From positions 1,031,501 through 1,095,500 of the forward strand of contig NZ_CP095061.1 of assembly GCF_022921055.1 (NCBI RefSeq): a stretch of DNA of 64,000 nucleotides, read 5' to 3'. Position numbers and translations under genes: made by a program. This document shows positions 1 to 8,768 of this stretch, one piece after another (position 1 is the first letter of the stretch; the number at the start of each line of letters is the position of its first letter). Source of the DNA: Hymenobacter volaticus. GTDB taxonomy: Bacteria; Bacteroidota; Bacteroidia; Cytophagales; Hymenobacteraceae. The notes under the pieces were generated by a model. That model was not told the DNA's origin. It did not search any database and saw only the letters and a program-made list of their open reading frames with translations.

Positions 1-629
1 GCGAGTTCATGAGTGGTATGGTCCGCAGTTTCGGGGGCTTCGGGGTGTTCGGCCGCTAGGTCTTGCGCCCAATCAGCTAGTTCGGCGTTACTGATTTGGA
101 TTTCGGGGTGGGCCAACTGGCGTAATCGGCGCACGAGCTGGGGTATGTCTTGCAGCAGCTGAAAACTATCGGCGCCAGGCTGTGTGTGCAGATACTGCTC
201 GACTCCCGGCCCAAACGTGACGGGCGCCGAAAACAAGGCCAGCCCCGTAATTAACTCCGGTGCCACGGCTCCTGCTCCTAGTTGCGAAACCAGCCAATCA
301 GCCAAAGCTTCTTTCAAGCGGCGAAACTGGGCGAACGGATTGATTGCTCCACCGGGCATGCGCACCACTTGCCCATCCAACTGCCAGGTGCTAGGAGCTG
401 AGGATGAAATATCGAGAAGGCCACCGCCGGCCACAAATAGGAGCACGGTAACGCTGTGCGGACGGATGAGTACGGCATCATATACTTCCCCGCCTTCCTC
501 TACAGCAAAGTTGCCTAACAACAACGACACCGGTGCAGCTGGCTCTGCTTCCAATGCCGCTTGCACCGCCTCGAATTGGGCCTGGCGAACCGGGTCGGCG
601 AATGGAGGGAACAGAAAAGTGTGCAACAT
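1..629 (-). CDS. NERD-like domain protein, C-terminus off the window
   Basis: The frame opens with an ATG at 629 and stays open to the left edge (209 full codons), so the C-terminal part is missing. The first 110 residues suggest a nuclease-related (NERD) fold: a hydrophobic strand beginning YDAVLIRP near residue 50, a second strand VTVLLF, then a tryptophan strand followed by an NPFAQFRRLKEAL helix, which resembles the NP-x-x-Q signature of that family. The usual Glu-x-Lys catalytic pair after the second strand is not visible (it reads FVAGGG), so an active nuclease is doubtful. In other bacteria such domains often precede helicase or kinase domains, which cannot be seen here. The gene is solid from continuous coding; the family call is tentative. 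Confidence 0.55.
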   Translation of the reverse strand, partial: MLHTFLFPPFADPVRQAQFEAVQAALEAEPAAPVSLLLGNFAVEEGGEVYDAVLIRPHSVTVLLFVAGGGLLDISSSAPSTWQLDGQVVRMPGGAINPFAQFRRLKEALADWLVSQLGAGAVAPELITGLALFSAPVTFGPGVEQYLHTQPGADSFQLLQDIPQLVRRLRQLAHPEIQISNAELADWAQDLAAEHPEAPETADHTTHEL

Positions 630-1140
630 AGCGTGTGCAGATAAGGGACAAGGCAAGCAACTGTAAGTAAACGCTGCTAAATGTATAAAGTATCGTTTGG
701 CATCTATATAAGAATGCCGCTCGACCTAAAAGGACAGCGTTAAGGAGACTGTTTGGTAGAACGATCCTGCTCTGGGTGTTGGTTCCGATGGCTTCAGGCA
801 AAGAAAAAGTCAACGGCAAGCAGTTTGCCGGTTCTGCGGTTTTTCATCTCAACCGCCTTGCCTCAACGGTTTAAGAATAAGGCGGCTCTTTAGTTCGACG
901 TGCGATACACAGCAGATAGCCCCCACTACAACCCTGTACTGAGGGAACTGAAAGCTCGAAATAGGTAGTAGCCGCAAGAGCTATTACGTGTTTTTCACTA
1001 CGCCGGGAGAGCGTCATGAACGTAAGCTACCAGATTGAAACAGCGCTAGCATTGTCTCTTTAACGAGACGCTGATTCGTAATCCGGTTGTCTTGCGCTGG
1101 AATCGTTCGATTAAGGAATTCACTTAACTCTCTTGCCATC
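630..1140. other. intergenic region without recognised gene
   Basis: This is about 510 bp between a minus-strand and a plus-strand start. I see only short frames, a small hairpin near 850-884 (CCGCCTT/AAGGCGG) and another near 1052-1068 (GTCTC/GAGAC). Both flanking genes point outward, so their promoters should lie here, but I found no convincing TTG-N19-TAnnTTTG pair. A decayed gene is possible but not demonstrable. Confidence 0.4.
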
Positions 1141-1401
1141 ATGCCGCTTCACGAAGTGTTAGACAAAAAACTCAGCAAAATCTACGAGCCTAAATCTCGT
1201 ATCGATGATGTTTTCAAGGGCTACGATATCACCTTCCTAACCAACGAGCACGGGGAACCAGTGACCTTGTTTTTTGGGAAGCGCCGCCCCGACGGTACAA
1301 TTGTCGGCGAACGGTTTACGCGCACCATCAAGCGCGTGCCGGGCAGTATGGAAGTGAAATCCAGTCACTGGGACAATCAAGGCAAGATTATGGGCCGGTA
1401 A
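1141..1401 (+). CDS. small conserved-type hypothetical protein (86 aa)
   Basis: This is an 86-residue basic, soluble protein that I do not recognise by family. The frame continues upstream to 1087, but those 18 codons look non-coding, whereas MPLHEVLDKKLSKIY reads like a normal N-terminus, so the ATG at 1141 is preferred. The protein has an amphipathic N-terminal helix, then a beta-rich core with alternating charged and hydrophobic residues (YDITFLTNEHGEPVTLFFGKR) and several Lys/Arg residues, which could form a small nucleic-acid or protein-binding fold. There is no signal peptide, transmembrane segment or cysteine pair. It is monocistronic and followed by a strong bidirectional hairpin shared with the serpin gene. 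No function is assigned. Confidence 0.65.
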   Translation: MPLHEVLDKKLSKIYEPKSRIDDVFKGYDITFLTNEHGEPVTLFFGKRRPDGTIVGERFTRTIKRVPGSMEVKSSHWDNQGKIMGR

Positions 1402-1432
1402 GTACATCTTGCTACCAATCACAGCTTCCTGG

Positions 1433-1476
1433 CAAACAAAAAGCCCACCTCTTCGAAGAGGTGGGCTTTTTGTTTG
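1433..1476. terminator. bidirectional terminator hairpin
   Basis: A near-perfect stem, CAAACAAAAAGCCCACCTC and its complement around a TTCG tetraloop region, ends in T-rich sequence on both strands. It sits between the convergent 86-aa gene and the serpin gene, and serves both. Confidence 0.85.
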
Positions 1477-1503
1477 CTGACTCTGCACCTAATTGAGCTT
1501 GCG

Positions 1504-2739
1504 TTAAGGGGCCATCAACTGGCCGATGAACAGAATAGCGTTAGACGATTTCTCGCGAATCAGGAACACGAAGGGCCGGTTGGCGATAATAGCTTGTGGC
1601 AAAGAAGTCGTGATAATGCCCACTGATGTTGCTGCTGCTGCCTCAGTGCCTTCTTCGTTCACGTCAAGGTAGGTCTTGTGCTTCACTTCACTGATGGCAA
1701 ATTGCTGGTTGGAGGCTTGCACCATCTGGCTGAAGTTAGCTTGATTGGTAAACGCTATTCCCATTCCTAACTGGGTAAGAGCTTGTTTTAGCTCTTTCTC
1801 ATACTGCATCTTGAATTTTGGCAAGCGTAGTTCGAGGCTGCTAGAGCGGGCACTAGTTAGCCAAGTGTTAAGATTAGTGCTGTTTAGTTCCGGCGTGATG
1901 TCGGCCACCGTTTTAGAGCCCACTGGTAGCACCAGCGTCATGCTGAACTGTTTGTTGCCGTACGGTAAGTCCACTACTTGTTTGGTAGCGTCGGCATAGT
2001 AGTTATACTGGCCATTGCTCAGGGTCATAAAATCCGTCGAAACGTTGCTGCCATCTTCTTTGCGAAAGTCGGCCCGCTGGGTGAGCTTCTTGTCGAACTG
2101 GTAGGTCCAGGTGCCTTTGAAGTAGATGGCATTGACCAGATACATGACATCGTCGGCGCTGATGTTGTCTACAATGCTTTCAATCTTGCCATTGGTCTTG
2201 CTCTTCACCCAATTGTTGATGGCATCTTTGGCATTGGCTGATTTAAAATCCAGCCCCTTCATGGTAGCCCCGAAGTAAGTCTCGTTCTTCTGCACAAAAG
2301 GTGCCTGGAGCTGATACATTTGGTTGTGCCAGATGGAGTTGGCCGTCGAGAACGTTACGGTCTTATCGATGGTAGTCAGCAACTCCGACAGCATCTTAAA
2401 CGACTCATTGATTTCGGTGTCGGTCTGGGGCGCGAAGCCTAGCGTTTCCTTGATGGCTTGCTTGGTAGTGCCATCGGCCCCATTGTAAGTCATGGTGATG
2501 GCCGACGAGATGCTCAGCGGCGAGATGAACAGGTTGCTAGCGGCGTCTTTGGATCGGAGCACAGAGAAGCTGCGGAAGGCGAAGTCATTGGAACTGCTCA
2601 CGGTTTTCACTTCTGCCGCCGTCAGCGGCCGCAGATTGGGCGTGTTGTCGGGCGTTACCGAGTCTTTCTGGCAAGCAGAAAGCAATAAAGCGGCTCCGGC
2701 CACTCCTCGCCAGATAGCTCGGGTAGTAATCTGTTGCAT
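1504..2739 (-). CDS. serpin-family lipoprotein (serine protease inhibitor)
   Basis: A 411-residue serpin: a suicide-substrate inhibitor that traps serine or cysteine proteases through a cleavable reactive-centre loop. The N-terminus has a signal with lipobox LSAC (Cys23), so it should be lipid-anchored in the envelope. The mature part covers the full serpin length, with typical segments such as NSIWHNQ, LVNAIYFKGTWTYQFD (strand 3A region) and the C-terminal NRPFVFLIRE...ILFIGQL strands. The hinge of the reactive loop, EEGTEAAAATSVG from about residue 362, has the small residues required for loop insertion, so it should be inhibitory rather than a non-inhibitory homologue. The scissile bond is probably within ITTSLP but cannot be fixed by eye. 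It is transcribed alone towards the 1433-1476 terminator. The target protease is unknown; defence against host or competitor proteases, or control of its own, are both possible. Confidence 0.93.
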   Translation of the reverse strand: MQQITTRAIWRGVAGAALLLSACQKDSVTPDNTPNLRPLTAAEVKTVSSSNDFAFRSFSVLRSKDAASNLFISPLSISSAITMTYNGADGTTKQAIKETLGFAPQTDTEINESFKMLSELLTTIDKTVTFSTANSIWHNQMYQLQAPFVQKNETYFGATMKGLDFKSANAKDAINNWVKSKTNGKIESIVDNISADDVMYLVNAIYFKGTWTYQFDKKLTQRADFRKEDGSNVSTDFMTLSNGQYNYYADATKQVVDLPYGNKQFSMTLVLPVGSKTVADITPELNSTNLNTWLTSARSSSLELRLPKFKMQYEKELKQALTQLGMGIAFTNQANFSQMVQASNQQFAISEVKHKTYLDVNEEGTEAAAATSVGIITTSLPQAIIANRPFVFLIREKSSNAILFIGQLMAP

Positions 2740-2930
2740 TGTGGAAAAGTAAGGGTGGATGAATTCTTGGTAATGCGTGTTATAGGCGGAGCCTAGGAGT
2801 GCTCGTCACAGGTAGAAGAGCCGCGGCCGTGAAGAGAGGTTGCATCCGCCGGATTGCTTAATAGGCGCGGTTGTCCTGCCAAAACGGCCGCTCCTACACT
2901 CCGGTCCGAAGGTTGCCGTAAACTGAGCTT

Positions 2931-4811
2931 ATGTCTTGGATATCATCTGTTTTAACTAAAATTTCCGCTAAAGCGCCCCGTCGTGAAGACAAGCCGGCAC
3001 TTACGGTGCGCGAACGATTTTCGGCCCTTAAAAACCTGCCGGAGTTTTTGCGCCTGATCTGGCAGACCAGCCCTACTCTGACTTTAAGTAACGTCGGTTT
3101 GCGCCTGCTTCGGGCCGCGTTGCCGGTGGCCATGCTGTATATCGGCCAGCTTATTCTCGATACAGTCGTTCAACTCAGCCGACAGCCAGCTTCCACCCGC
3201 CTCCTAGCGCCCGTTCTCACCTTGGTAGCCTTGGAGTTTGGCCTAGCCATCCTTTCCGACGCTTTCGGCCGCGGTGTGGCCCTGCTCGATTCGCTGCTCG
3301 GCGACTTGTTTGCCAACCGTACGTCGGTGCGCCTGATGGAGCACGCCGCCGAGCTAGACCTCGACCAATTCGAGGATAGTGCATTCTACGATAAACTGGA
3401 GCGGGCCCGCCGCCAGACGGTGTCGCGCACCGTACTTATGGCCCAGGTGCTCAGCCAGGCGCAAGATGCCATTACCATGGCGTTTCTGGCTTTCGGATTA
3501 GTGGCTTTCAACCCCTGGCTGCTGCTGCTCTTGCTGGTAGCGGTTATTCCGGCCTTTTTGGGCGAGTCGCACTTCAATGAGCGCAGTTACTCGCTGATCC
3601 ACGGCTGGACTCCCGAGCGGCGCGAGCTAGACTACCTGCGCCAAACCGGCGCCTCCGACGAGACGGCCAAGGAAGTGAAGATATTCGGTCTTTCGGAGTT
3701 TCTAATCGAACGGTTTAAGTTGCTCTCCGACGAATTCTATCACAAAAACAAAGACCTCGTGGTCCGGCGAGCCAGCTGGGGTACATTCTTCGCGGCAGTA
3801 GGCGCAGCCGGCTACTATGCGGCCTATGTGTACATCATCAGCCAAGCGGTGCGCGGGCAGATTTCCATTGGTCAGCTGACTTTTTTAGCGGGCTCGTTTG
3901 GGCGAATGCGGGGTTTGCTGGAAGGCATTCTGAGCCGCTTCAGCAGCGTCGCCGACGGGGCACTGTACTTGCAAGATTTTTTCGATTTCTTCCATCTCAA
4001 GCCCCGTATTATCCGGCCCGATGCCACGCAGTTCGTTCGGCCATTTCCGCGGCCAATCCAGGAAGGCTTCGTGTTCGAGAATGTAGGGTTTAAGTACCGC
4101 AACGCCGAGAAGTGGGCGCTACGCGACCTGAACTTTCAGCTAAGAGCCGGCGAAAAGCTGGCGCTGGTAGGCGAAAACGGCGCCGGCAAAACCACGCTCG
4201 TAAAGTTGCTTTCGCGCCTCTATGACCCCACTGAGGGCCGCATCCTGCTCGATGGCTACGACCTGCGCGAGTACGACCCTGCCGAGTTGCGGCAGGAAAT
4301 AGGCGTGATTTTTCAAGACTTTGTGCGCTTCCAACTGCCTGCCGGCCAAAATTTAGCCGTCGGGCGTATCGAAGAGAAAGAAAACCGCCCCCGCATCGAG
4401 CAAGCCGCCGCCCAGAGTCTGGCTGACTCCGTTATTGCCAAGCTGCCCCAAGGCTACGACCAAATGATTGGCCGCCGCTTCAACGGTGGGGTAGACCTAA
4501 GCGGCGGTGAATGGCAGAAGATTGCACTGGGCCGCGCCTACATGCGTGACGCCCAGCTTCTCATCCTCGACGAACCTACCGCTGCCCTCGATGCCCGCGC
4601 CGAATACGAGGTGTTCCAGCGTTTCAACGACCTGACTCGGGGCAAAACCGCCGTGCTTATTTCGCACCGTTTCAGCACCGTCCGCATGGCTGACCGAATT
4701 CTGGTAATCGAGCACGGCAAATCCGTCGAGATTGGGAGCCACGAGGAATTGCTGGCTCGCGGTGGGCGCTATGCTGAGCTGTTTCAGCTGCAAGCGGCCG
4801 GCTATCGGTAG
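2931..4811 (+). CDS. ABC transporter, fused permease and ATPase
   Basis: A 626-residue half-transporter of the exporter type. An N-terminal membrane domain with hydrophobic segments near residues 60-80, 95-112, 180-215 and 280-310 precedes an ATPase domain from about residue 370. Walker A GENGAGKTT lies near 413-421, the signature LSGGEWQ near 523-529, Walker B LLILDEP near 543-549, and the switch-histidine sequence ISHR about residue 577. All key ATPase residues are intact. Such proteins homodimerise in the inner membrane and export lipids, peptides or drugs; nothing in the sequence or neighbourhood identifies the substrate. The start at 2931 begins MSWISSVLTK and gives a normal cytoplasmic lead before the first helix. 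It stands alone, divergent from the serpin gene. Confidence 0.93.
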   Translation: MSWISSVLTKISAKAPRREDKPALTVRERFSALKNLPEFLRLIWQTSPTLTLSNVGLRLLRAALPVAMLYIGQLILDTVVQLSRQPASTRLLAPVLTLVALEFGLAILSDAFGRGVALLDSLLGDLFANRTSVRLMEHAAELDLDQFEDSAFYDKLERARRQTVSRTVLMAQVLSQAQDAITMAFLAFGLVAFNPWLLLLLLVAVIPAFLGESHFNERSYSLIHGWTPERRELDYLRQTGASDETAKEVKIFGLSEFLIERFKLLSDEFYHKNKDLVVRRASWGTFFAAVGAAGYYAAYVYIISQAVRGQISIGQLTFLAGSFGRMRGLLEGILSRFSSVADGALYLQDFFDFFHLKPRIIRPDATQFVRPFPRPIQEGFVFENVGFKYRNAEKWALRDLNFQLRAGEKLALVGENGAGKTTLVKLLSRLYDPTEGRILLDGYDLREYDPAELRQEIGVIFQDFVRFQLPAGQNLAVGRIEEKENRPRIEQAAAQSLADSVIAKLPQGYDQMIGRRFNGGVDLSGGEWQKIALGRAYMRDAQLLILDEPTAALDARAEYEVFQRFNDLTRGKTAVLISHRFSTVRMADRILVIEHGKSVEIGSHEELLARGGRYAELFQLQAAGYR

Positions 4812-4941
4812 TAGGTTTGGAATAGCCTGGCCGGCATCCTAATTTAACTGCTCAGCTAGCAGGGTTCAACTTTCAGCTGCCTTTCGGGGCGGCTATAGTC
4901 CTGCTGCACCAGCCAATCTTATCTAGTATGCTACCTGTGTT

Positions 4942-5679
4942 ATGAGAAAGACACTGTATTTACTGCTCATAAGCATGGTACTAGGAGCTTTCACATTTGA
5001 TTTCAAAGAGCCCGTCGGAACAAGGGTATATGTTATCAATCTTACGGGAGCGGAACTGCACGAGCAACCTTCTTTCAAATCGAAAACAGTGCGGAAAGTA
5101 CCGCTTGGTAGTGCTGTAGATGCGCAGCAACTTATTGCGTCGGATGATGTGAAGCCCGTTGGTACTGGTTTGGCATTGCCCGGTGATTGGATAAAGGTGG
5201 CGACACCGCAGTACACCGGGTATGTTTTTAGCTCTGACGTAACCAAGATCAAACCGAAAATCAAGAAGGCACACGACGGAATGCTTTATGTAGATTTGCT
5301 AGGTCCTAAAAGAAGCGACCGAACCGAGAAGCATAGAGTGGCGAGCGGTGATAAAAACGCACCGGCTGACTATGTGATTGATGAGATTACAGAGTACGCA
5401 AACAGCACGTACACTACTACTGCATATGACGGTTGTTTCGACCATACCTATGTGTTTAGGCGATTGGCGCTGAACGAGGTTTACCATCACATGATCAGCA
5501 GCTATTCAGGCTACTCTGGCTATAGCAGCAAGAAACTGATGCAGCCTAAACTACTATCCAAAAAAGGAAATGTATACACATTCACCTGCGGATTCGGAGA
5601 CACAGACGCCGCGCAGGAATTGAAGCTCACGGTCAATAAAAACGGCAGCATCACCATCTCATCCTACAGCTGTACCTAA
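4942..5679 (+). CDS. exported protein with SH3b-like N-terminal domain
   Basis: A 245-residue protein with a cleavable signal sequence (MRKTLYLLLISMVLGAF, probable cut near residue 17-20). Residues about 28-95 have the pattern of a bacterial SH3 domain: VYVINLTGAELHEQPS, then a valine-rich strand with KVPLGS, then GDWIKVATPQYTGYVFSSDV. Such domains often bind cell-wall peptides. The rest is beta-rich and unrecognised, with a Gly/Tyr/Ser-rich patch (SSYSGYSGYSSKK) and a few cysteines (CFDH, FTCG, YSCT) that could form disulfides after export. No catalytic motif is visible. It lies alone between the ABC exporter and the acetyltransferase gene. The envelope location is well supported; its function is unknown. 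Confidence 0.75.
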   Translation: MRKTLYLLLISMVLGAFTFDFKEPVGTRVYVINLTGAELHEQPSFKSKTVRKVPLGSAVDAQQLIASDDVKPVGTGLALPGDWIKVATPQYTGYVFSSDVTKIKPKIKKAHDGMLYVDLLGPKRSDRTEKHRVASGDKNAPADYVIDEITEYANSTYTTTAYDGCFDHTYVFRRLALNEVYHHMISSYSGYSGYSSKKLMQPKLLSKKGNVYTFTCGFGDTDAAQELKLTVNKNGSITISSYSCT

Positions 5680-5748
5680 ATAGTAGAGCCTACTGACGCT
5701 GGATTGCTCTTAACTGCACCTCGGTACCGGCATTTATAGCGGATAAAA

Positions 5749-6203
5749 ATGATTACTTATACTTTTCACGAGTACCTGCCATCCATCGACAAATTCAGCG
5801 AGGGTGTATTGGCTTTATTGGCTGCTGTACTTGAAAGCTCCCCTGCTGAATTAACTGCTGACTTACAGTACCAACAAGCCCGCCAGCCTCTACAAGTTTG
5901 GCTGGCCCTAGCTGATAAGCAAGTAGTGGGGTGCAAGCTGGGTTATGAACGGAAGCCCGGACACTACTATAGCTGGCTAGGGGCGTGCACCCTGGTTTCC
6001 GGGGACAGGGTATTGCTCGCGAGTTAATGAGCCGCCAGCATGCATGGTGCCAGCAACAAGGCTACCACCGCATCCGGACGCAGACCTACAACCGCTGGCG
6101 CGCCATGCTGCTCCTGAATCTGCACGCCGGCTTCGATATTGTGGGTACGGTGCAGGGTTCCCGTGGCTTAGTGCTGGTTCTCGAAAAAGAACTGGCGGCG
6201 TAG
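5749..6203 (+). CDS. GNAT-family N-acetyltransferase, frameshifted at 5980-5983
   Basis: Two overlapping frames together encode one GNAT protein of about 151 residues. The first (from 5749) carries the N-terminal strands up to HYYSWLG. The second carries the acetyl-CoA-binding motif A, HPGFRGQGIARELM, and the C-terminal half (YNRWRAMLLLNLHAGFDIVG). Adding one G to the four-G run at 5980-5983 joins them as WLGGVHPGFRGQG, exactly where the family needs continuity. It probably transfers an acetyl group from acetyl-CoA to an amine; the substrate is unknown. The break matches the homopolymer error seen elsewhere in the window, so I treat the gene as probably intact in the organism. A real one-base deletion cannot be excluded from sequence alone. 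Confidence 0.75.
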
Positions 6204-6571
6204 CTGGTACCTCACGGATAGGTTTCTTTAAGGCAAAAGTTCTATCAGTTGACTCCTTAGCCCTGTTGCTGGTTCAAGTTGGAAAACAGTTCTATAAGGG
6301 CAAGTTTCGCTTGGTTGCACCGCTTGGCAGACGGGTATTCTTGATTTCTTATCGGCAGTATAACTACTACAAAATTTGGGGTACGCTGTGTTAAAATACC
6401 ATTCGTATTGCTGCACACAACCATAAAGGAGGGGGGCTTAACCTCAAGAGTTGCTGAAAAACAGTAAGTGAGGCGCAAGAAATTTTGCGGGTTTAGGTCT
6501 GAACATCAGCATCTAACCTATAAATAGTTTCGTAACTTGAAGCCTGTGATTCCCCTCATGTCTGCTCCGTT
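6204..6571 (+). other. intergenic region
   Basis: This is about 370 bp before the DUF4136 gene. No credible gene, repeat or terminator was found. TAGTTTCG at 6525-6532 resembles the Bacteroidota -7 element, but there is no TTG at the expected distance. Confidence 0.35.
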
Positions 6572-7177
6572 ATGAAATTGTTTTCTACTCTTTTGGTGGG
6601 CTCAAGCCTAGCCCTGGCCTTATCTGGTTGCTTCGCCGCCCGCGAAGCCCGCGTCGAATCCGATTACAGCTACGCCGGCGCCTTCCGTCGCTACCGCACC
6701 TATGAGTTCGTGACTGGCGAAGGGCTGGCCGCTGATACCAGTAAAATGGGGGAGGTTCTCCGCGACGCCATCCGAACCCGTATGAAAGTGCAAGGCTACC
6801 GGCCAAGCAAGCGCCGCCCCGATTTGCTGGTAAACTTTCGGGTTTATGAAGGCGATATGCGCTTCCGTGGCTACGCGCAGGAAGACATTTCCCGGTGGGT
6901 GAACGAAGAAAAAATAGAGGACGATGAAACGCCTGCCGAGCAGCGTACTGGCTACCAGCCCGTGCGGATGTTACTGGCCGAAGGAACCTTGCTCATCACC
7001 TTAATCGACAACAAAACCAATCGTGCCGTTTGGAATGGCTATGCTTCGGGGGTGACTGTGCCGAATGGTGTGCAAGGCGAAGTGGTATTGCGCCGTTCGG
7101 TCCGCTCTATCTTCGACCAGTATCGGGTGTTTACGGCCGGCTATCTTGATGGCGGCAACCGAGTATCCGAAGAATAG
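6572..7177 (+). CDS. DUF4136-type lipoprotein
   Basis: A 201-residue lipoprotein with a signal sequence ending in lipobox LSGC (Cys20). The mature part has the DUF4136 arrangement: an opening strand with SDYSYAGAFRRYRTYEFV, a central PDLLVNFRV strand, then LLAEGTLLITLIDNKTNRAVWNGYASG, and a C-terminal helix that includes RRSVRSIFDQY. Family members are envelope lipoproteins of unknown role found widely in Bacteroidota and Proteobacteria. The start at 6572 puts the Lys and hydrophobic core of the signal at the right distance from the cysteine. It is monocistronic, ending at a long inverted repeat shared with the convergent gene. Family placement is fairly confident; no function is known. Confidence 0.82.
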   Translation: MKLFSTLLVGSSLALALSGCFAAREARVESDYSYAGAFRRYRTYEFVTGEGLAADTSKMGEVLRDAIRTRMKVQGYRPSKRRPDLLVNFRVYEGDMRFRGYAQEDISRWVNEEKIEDDETPAEQRTGYQPVRMLLAEGTLLITLIDNKTNRAVWNGYASGVTVPNGVQGEVVLRRSVRSIFDQYRVFTAGYLDGGNRVSEE

Positions 7178-7187
7178 AATAGCAACT

Positions 7188-7260
7188 AACGCCAAGCCCG
7201 GCTTTGTAGCCACCGAAACAGGTTCATTGTTTTGGTGGCTACAAAGCCGGGCTTGGCGTT
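7188..7260. terminator. long inverted repeat between convergent genes
   Basis: Perfect 27-bp arms (7188-7214 and 7234-7260, beginning AACGCCAAGCCCGGC) flank a 19-nt loop. It lies exactly between the two convergent stop codons and should terminate transcription from both sides, although the T-tracts are short (TTT on the plus side). Confidence 0.8.
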
Positions 7261-7269
7261 TCTGTGAGT

Positions 7270-8190
7270 TTAGCGTCGGCTCGACGGAATGCGGAATTGC
7301 AGGCCAATGCTCGGCACAACAGTCAAGCCGCTGAGACTTGCACTCTTGTTGTTGAGCAGTTTATAGTCGCCGTAGTTTTGGTAGTAGATGCCGAGCGAGG
7401 GAATAATGTAGGCGTAGCGGTAGCCAAATTTCGCATTCACAAAGCCCCCGAAGGAAGGAAAGTTGGTTTTCTGCTGCGGCAGTGCGGGTACTTTCGCGTT
7501 GCCATTGAAAATCCGACCTGGCTCGAAGCCATAGCGCAAAAACGTGTGCGTGTAAACCACGCCGTAGGAAATAGCCCCAATTTCTTCTTCGGCCCCAAAC
7601 GAGTGGCTGAATACCAGTGGCACAATAATATCGCGGCGCGTGGCCCGGAAACCCAAGATTTCGTCGATGTCATCGAGGAAAGGCAGACTGGGTAAATTGG
7701 CGCGTTGCGTGGCAAACTGTAGCCCGATGCTGGCATAGTTGGCGCCGGCCGGACCGCCGGGCCGTTCTACCGTACCTGTTGGCCCTAAGAACTGGTAGGC
7801 GGCATCGAATACGTGCGAGCCAAATGCGTATTTGTACCCGACGTCAAGCCGGTCGAGCGCTCCGTAGCGCACATAAAAGTCGGAAGAAGGCCGCACCGGG
7901 TCGAGCACATAGGCTAAGGCGGCCACCTGTAGCCGGTCGATGGTACCGGAGTAGCCCACCGTATCCTTCCGTACCGTTTCCTCGGCCGCCGACTTCAGAG
8001 CCGAACCGGTTTTGCTGATGGTTTCGGTGGCTACGTTGAAAGCCAGGTTGCCCCCAACCCGAAACTCGCCTTTGGGCGTAACCTTGCCCGTGCTTACAAT
8101 GGTGCGTGGGGCAGTGCAGGAGCCAACGAGCGTGCTGGCTGCGGCCAAACCTATGAGAGCCAACCGGCCGAAACGAAAAGATGAAGCCAT
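7270..8190 (-). CDS. lipoprotein with outer-membrane-protein-like sequence
   Basis: The open frame runs upstream to 8310, but the first 40 codons are not signal-like. MASSFRFGRLALIG starting at 8190 gives a normal signal with lipobox VGSC, so 8190 is chosen (306 residues). The mature protein is glycine- and aromatic-rich with alternating short strands (FYVRYGALDRLDVGYKYAFGS, FGYRYAYIIPSLGIYYQNYG) and ends in LQFRIPSSRR. This pattern suggests a small beta-barrel or transporter-like outer-membrane protein, yet the lipobox points to lipid anchoring as well. No enzymatic motif is visible. It is monocistronic and convergent with the DUF4136 gene. The coding call is confident; the fold is inferred from the strand pattern only. 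Confidence 0.72.
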   Translation of the reverse strand: MASSFRFGRLALIGLAAASTLVGSCTAPRTIVSTGKVTPKGEFRVGGNLAFNVATETISKTGSALKSAAEETVRKDTVGYSGTIDRLQVAALAYVLDPVRPSSDFYVRYGALDRLDVGYKYAFGSHVFDAAYQFLGPTGTVERPGGPAGANYASIGLQFATQRANLPSLPFLDDIDEILGFRATRRDIIVPLVFSHSFGAEEEIGAISYGVVYTHTFLRYGFEPGRIFNGNAKVPALPQQKTNFPSFGGFVNAKFGYRYAYIIPSLGIYYQNYGDYKLLNNKSASLSGLTVVPSIGLQFRIPSSRR

Positions 8191-8481
8191 AAAGAAGAAA
8201 GCGCGAAAAGCAGGGAAACTTGGTGCTGGCAACGTTTTTACCAAAACCGAGCCGAAAGTAGTTAAAGCAACCCTACAACCGGGAGAGTCTTGGAAGCTTC
8301 TTGTATGCAAGCCCCTTACCGTTCATAGATCCAACCCTCTTTATTTCGGGTAACGCAGCTTGCATGTAGGTTTATTAGGGTGCATCAAAGAATAATTGCA
8401 GATACTTTTTACATGTTGTTCTGTAGGGAGCAGCGTAACGAAGCCGTAGCGTCGCACGTGCTGACATTTCCAGAGTAACCG

Positions 8482-8576
8482 TGTCATGCTGAGCTTGTCG
8501 AAGCATCCCGCGTGCTGAGGTTGTAATGCTAAACTCAACGACGTGAGCGAGATGCTTCGACAAGCTCAGCATGACA
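8482..8576. repeat. palindromic dispersed repeat, copy 1
   Basis: Perfect 26-bp arms beginning TGTCATGCTGAGCTTG (8482-8507 and 8551-8576) flank a 43-nt centre. It is the most regular of five copies in the window (others near 21228, 23525, 25291 and 26560). It lies in the gap before the glycosyltransferase gene at 8769, between divergent genes, so it is not simply a terminator. Confidence 0.9.
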
Positions 8577-8768
8577 ACGCTCTTAATGAATGTTAGCACG
8601 CGTCCTGTTTCAGCACGCGGCCGCTAGATGAAGTAAGACTTGTGTTGAAGTCGCTAAGGATTATGAAACCTACTGTTCGCGTACCAAGCCTTTCCTAGTT
8701 TAGCGCCGAGGTTGAGTTTCGTAATGAAATCGTTATTTCACCATCTCAACAACCAGTATCCACTATCA

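Noticed and set aside
478..819. Minus-strand ORF of 113 residues
   Set aside because: It lies in another frame of the partial NERD-like gene and its upstream gap; its composition is not protein-like.
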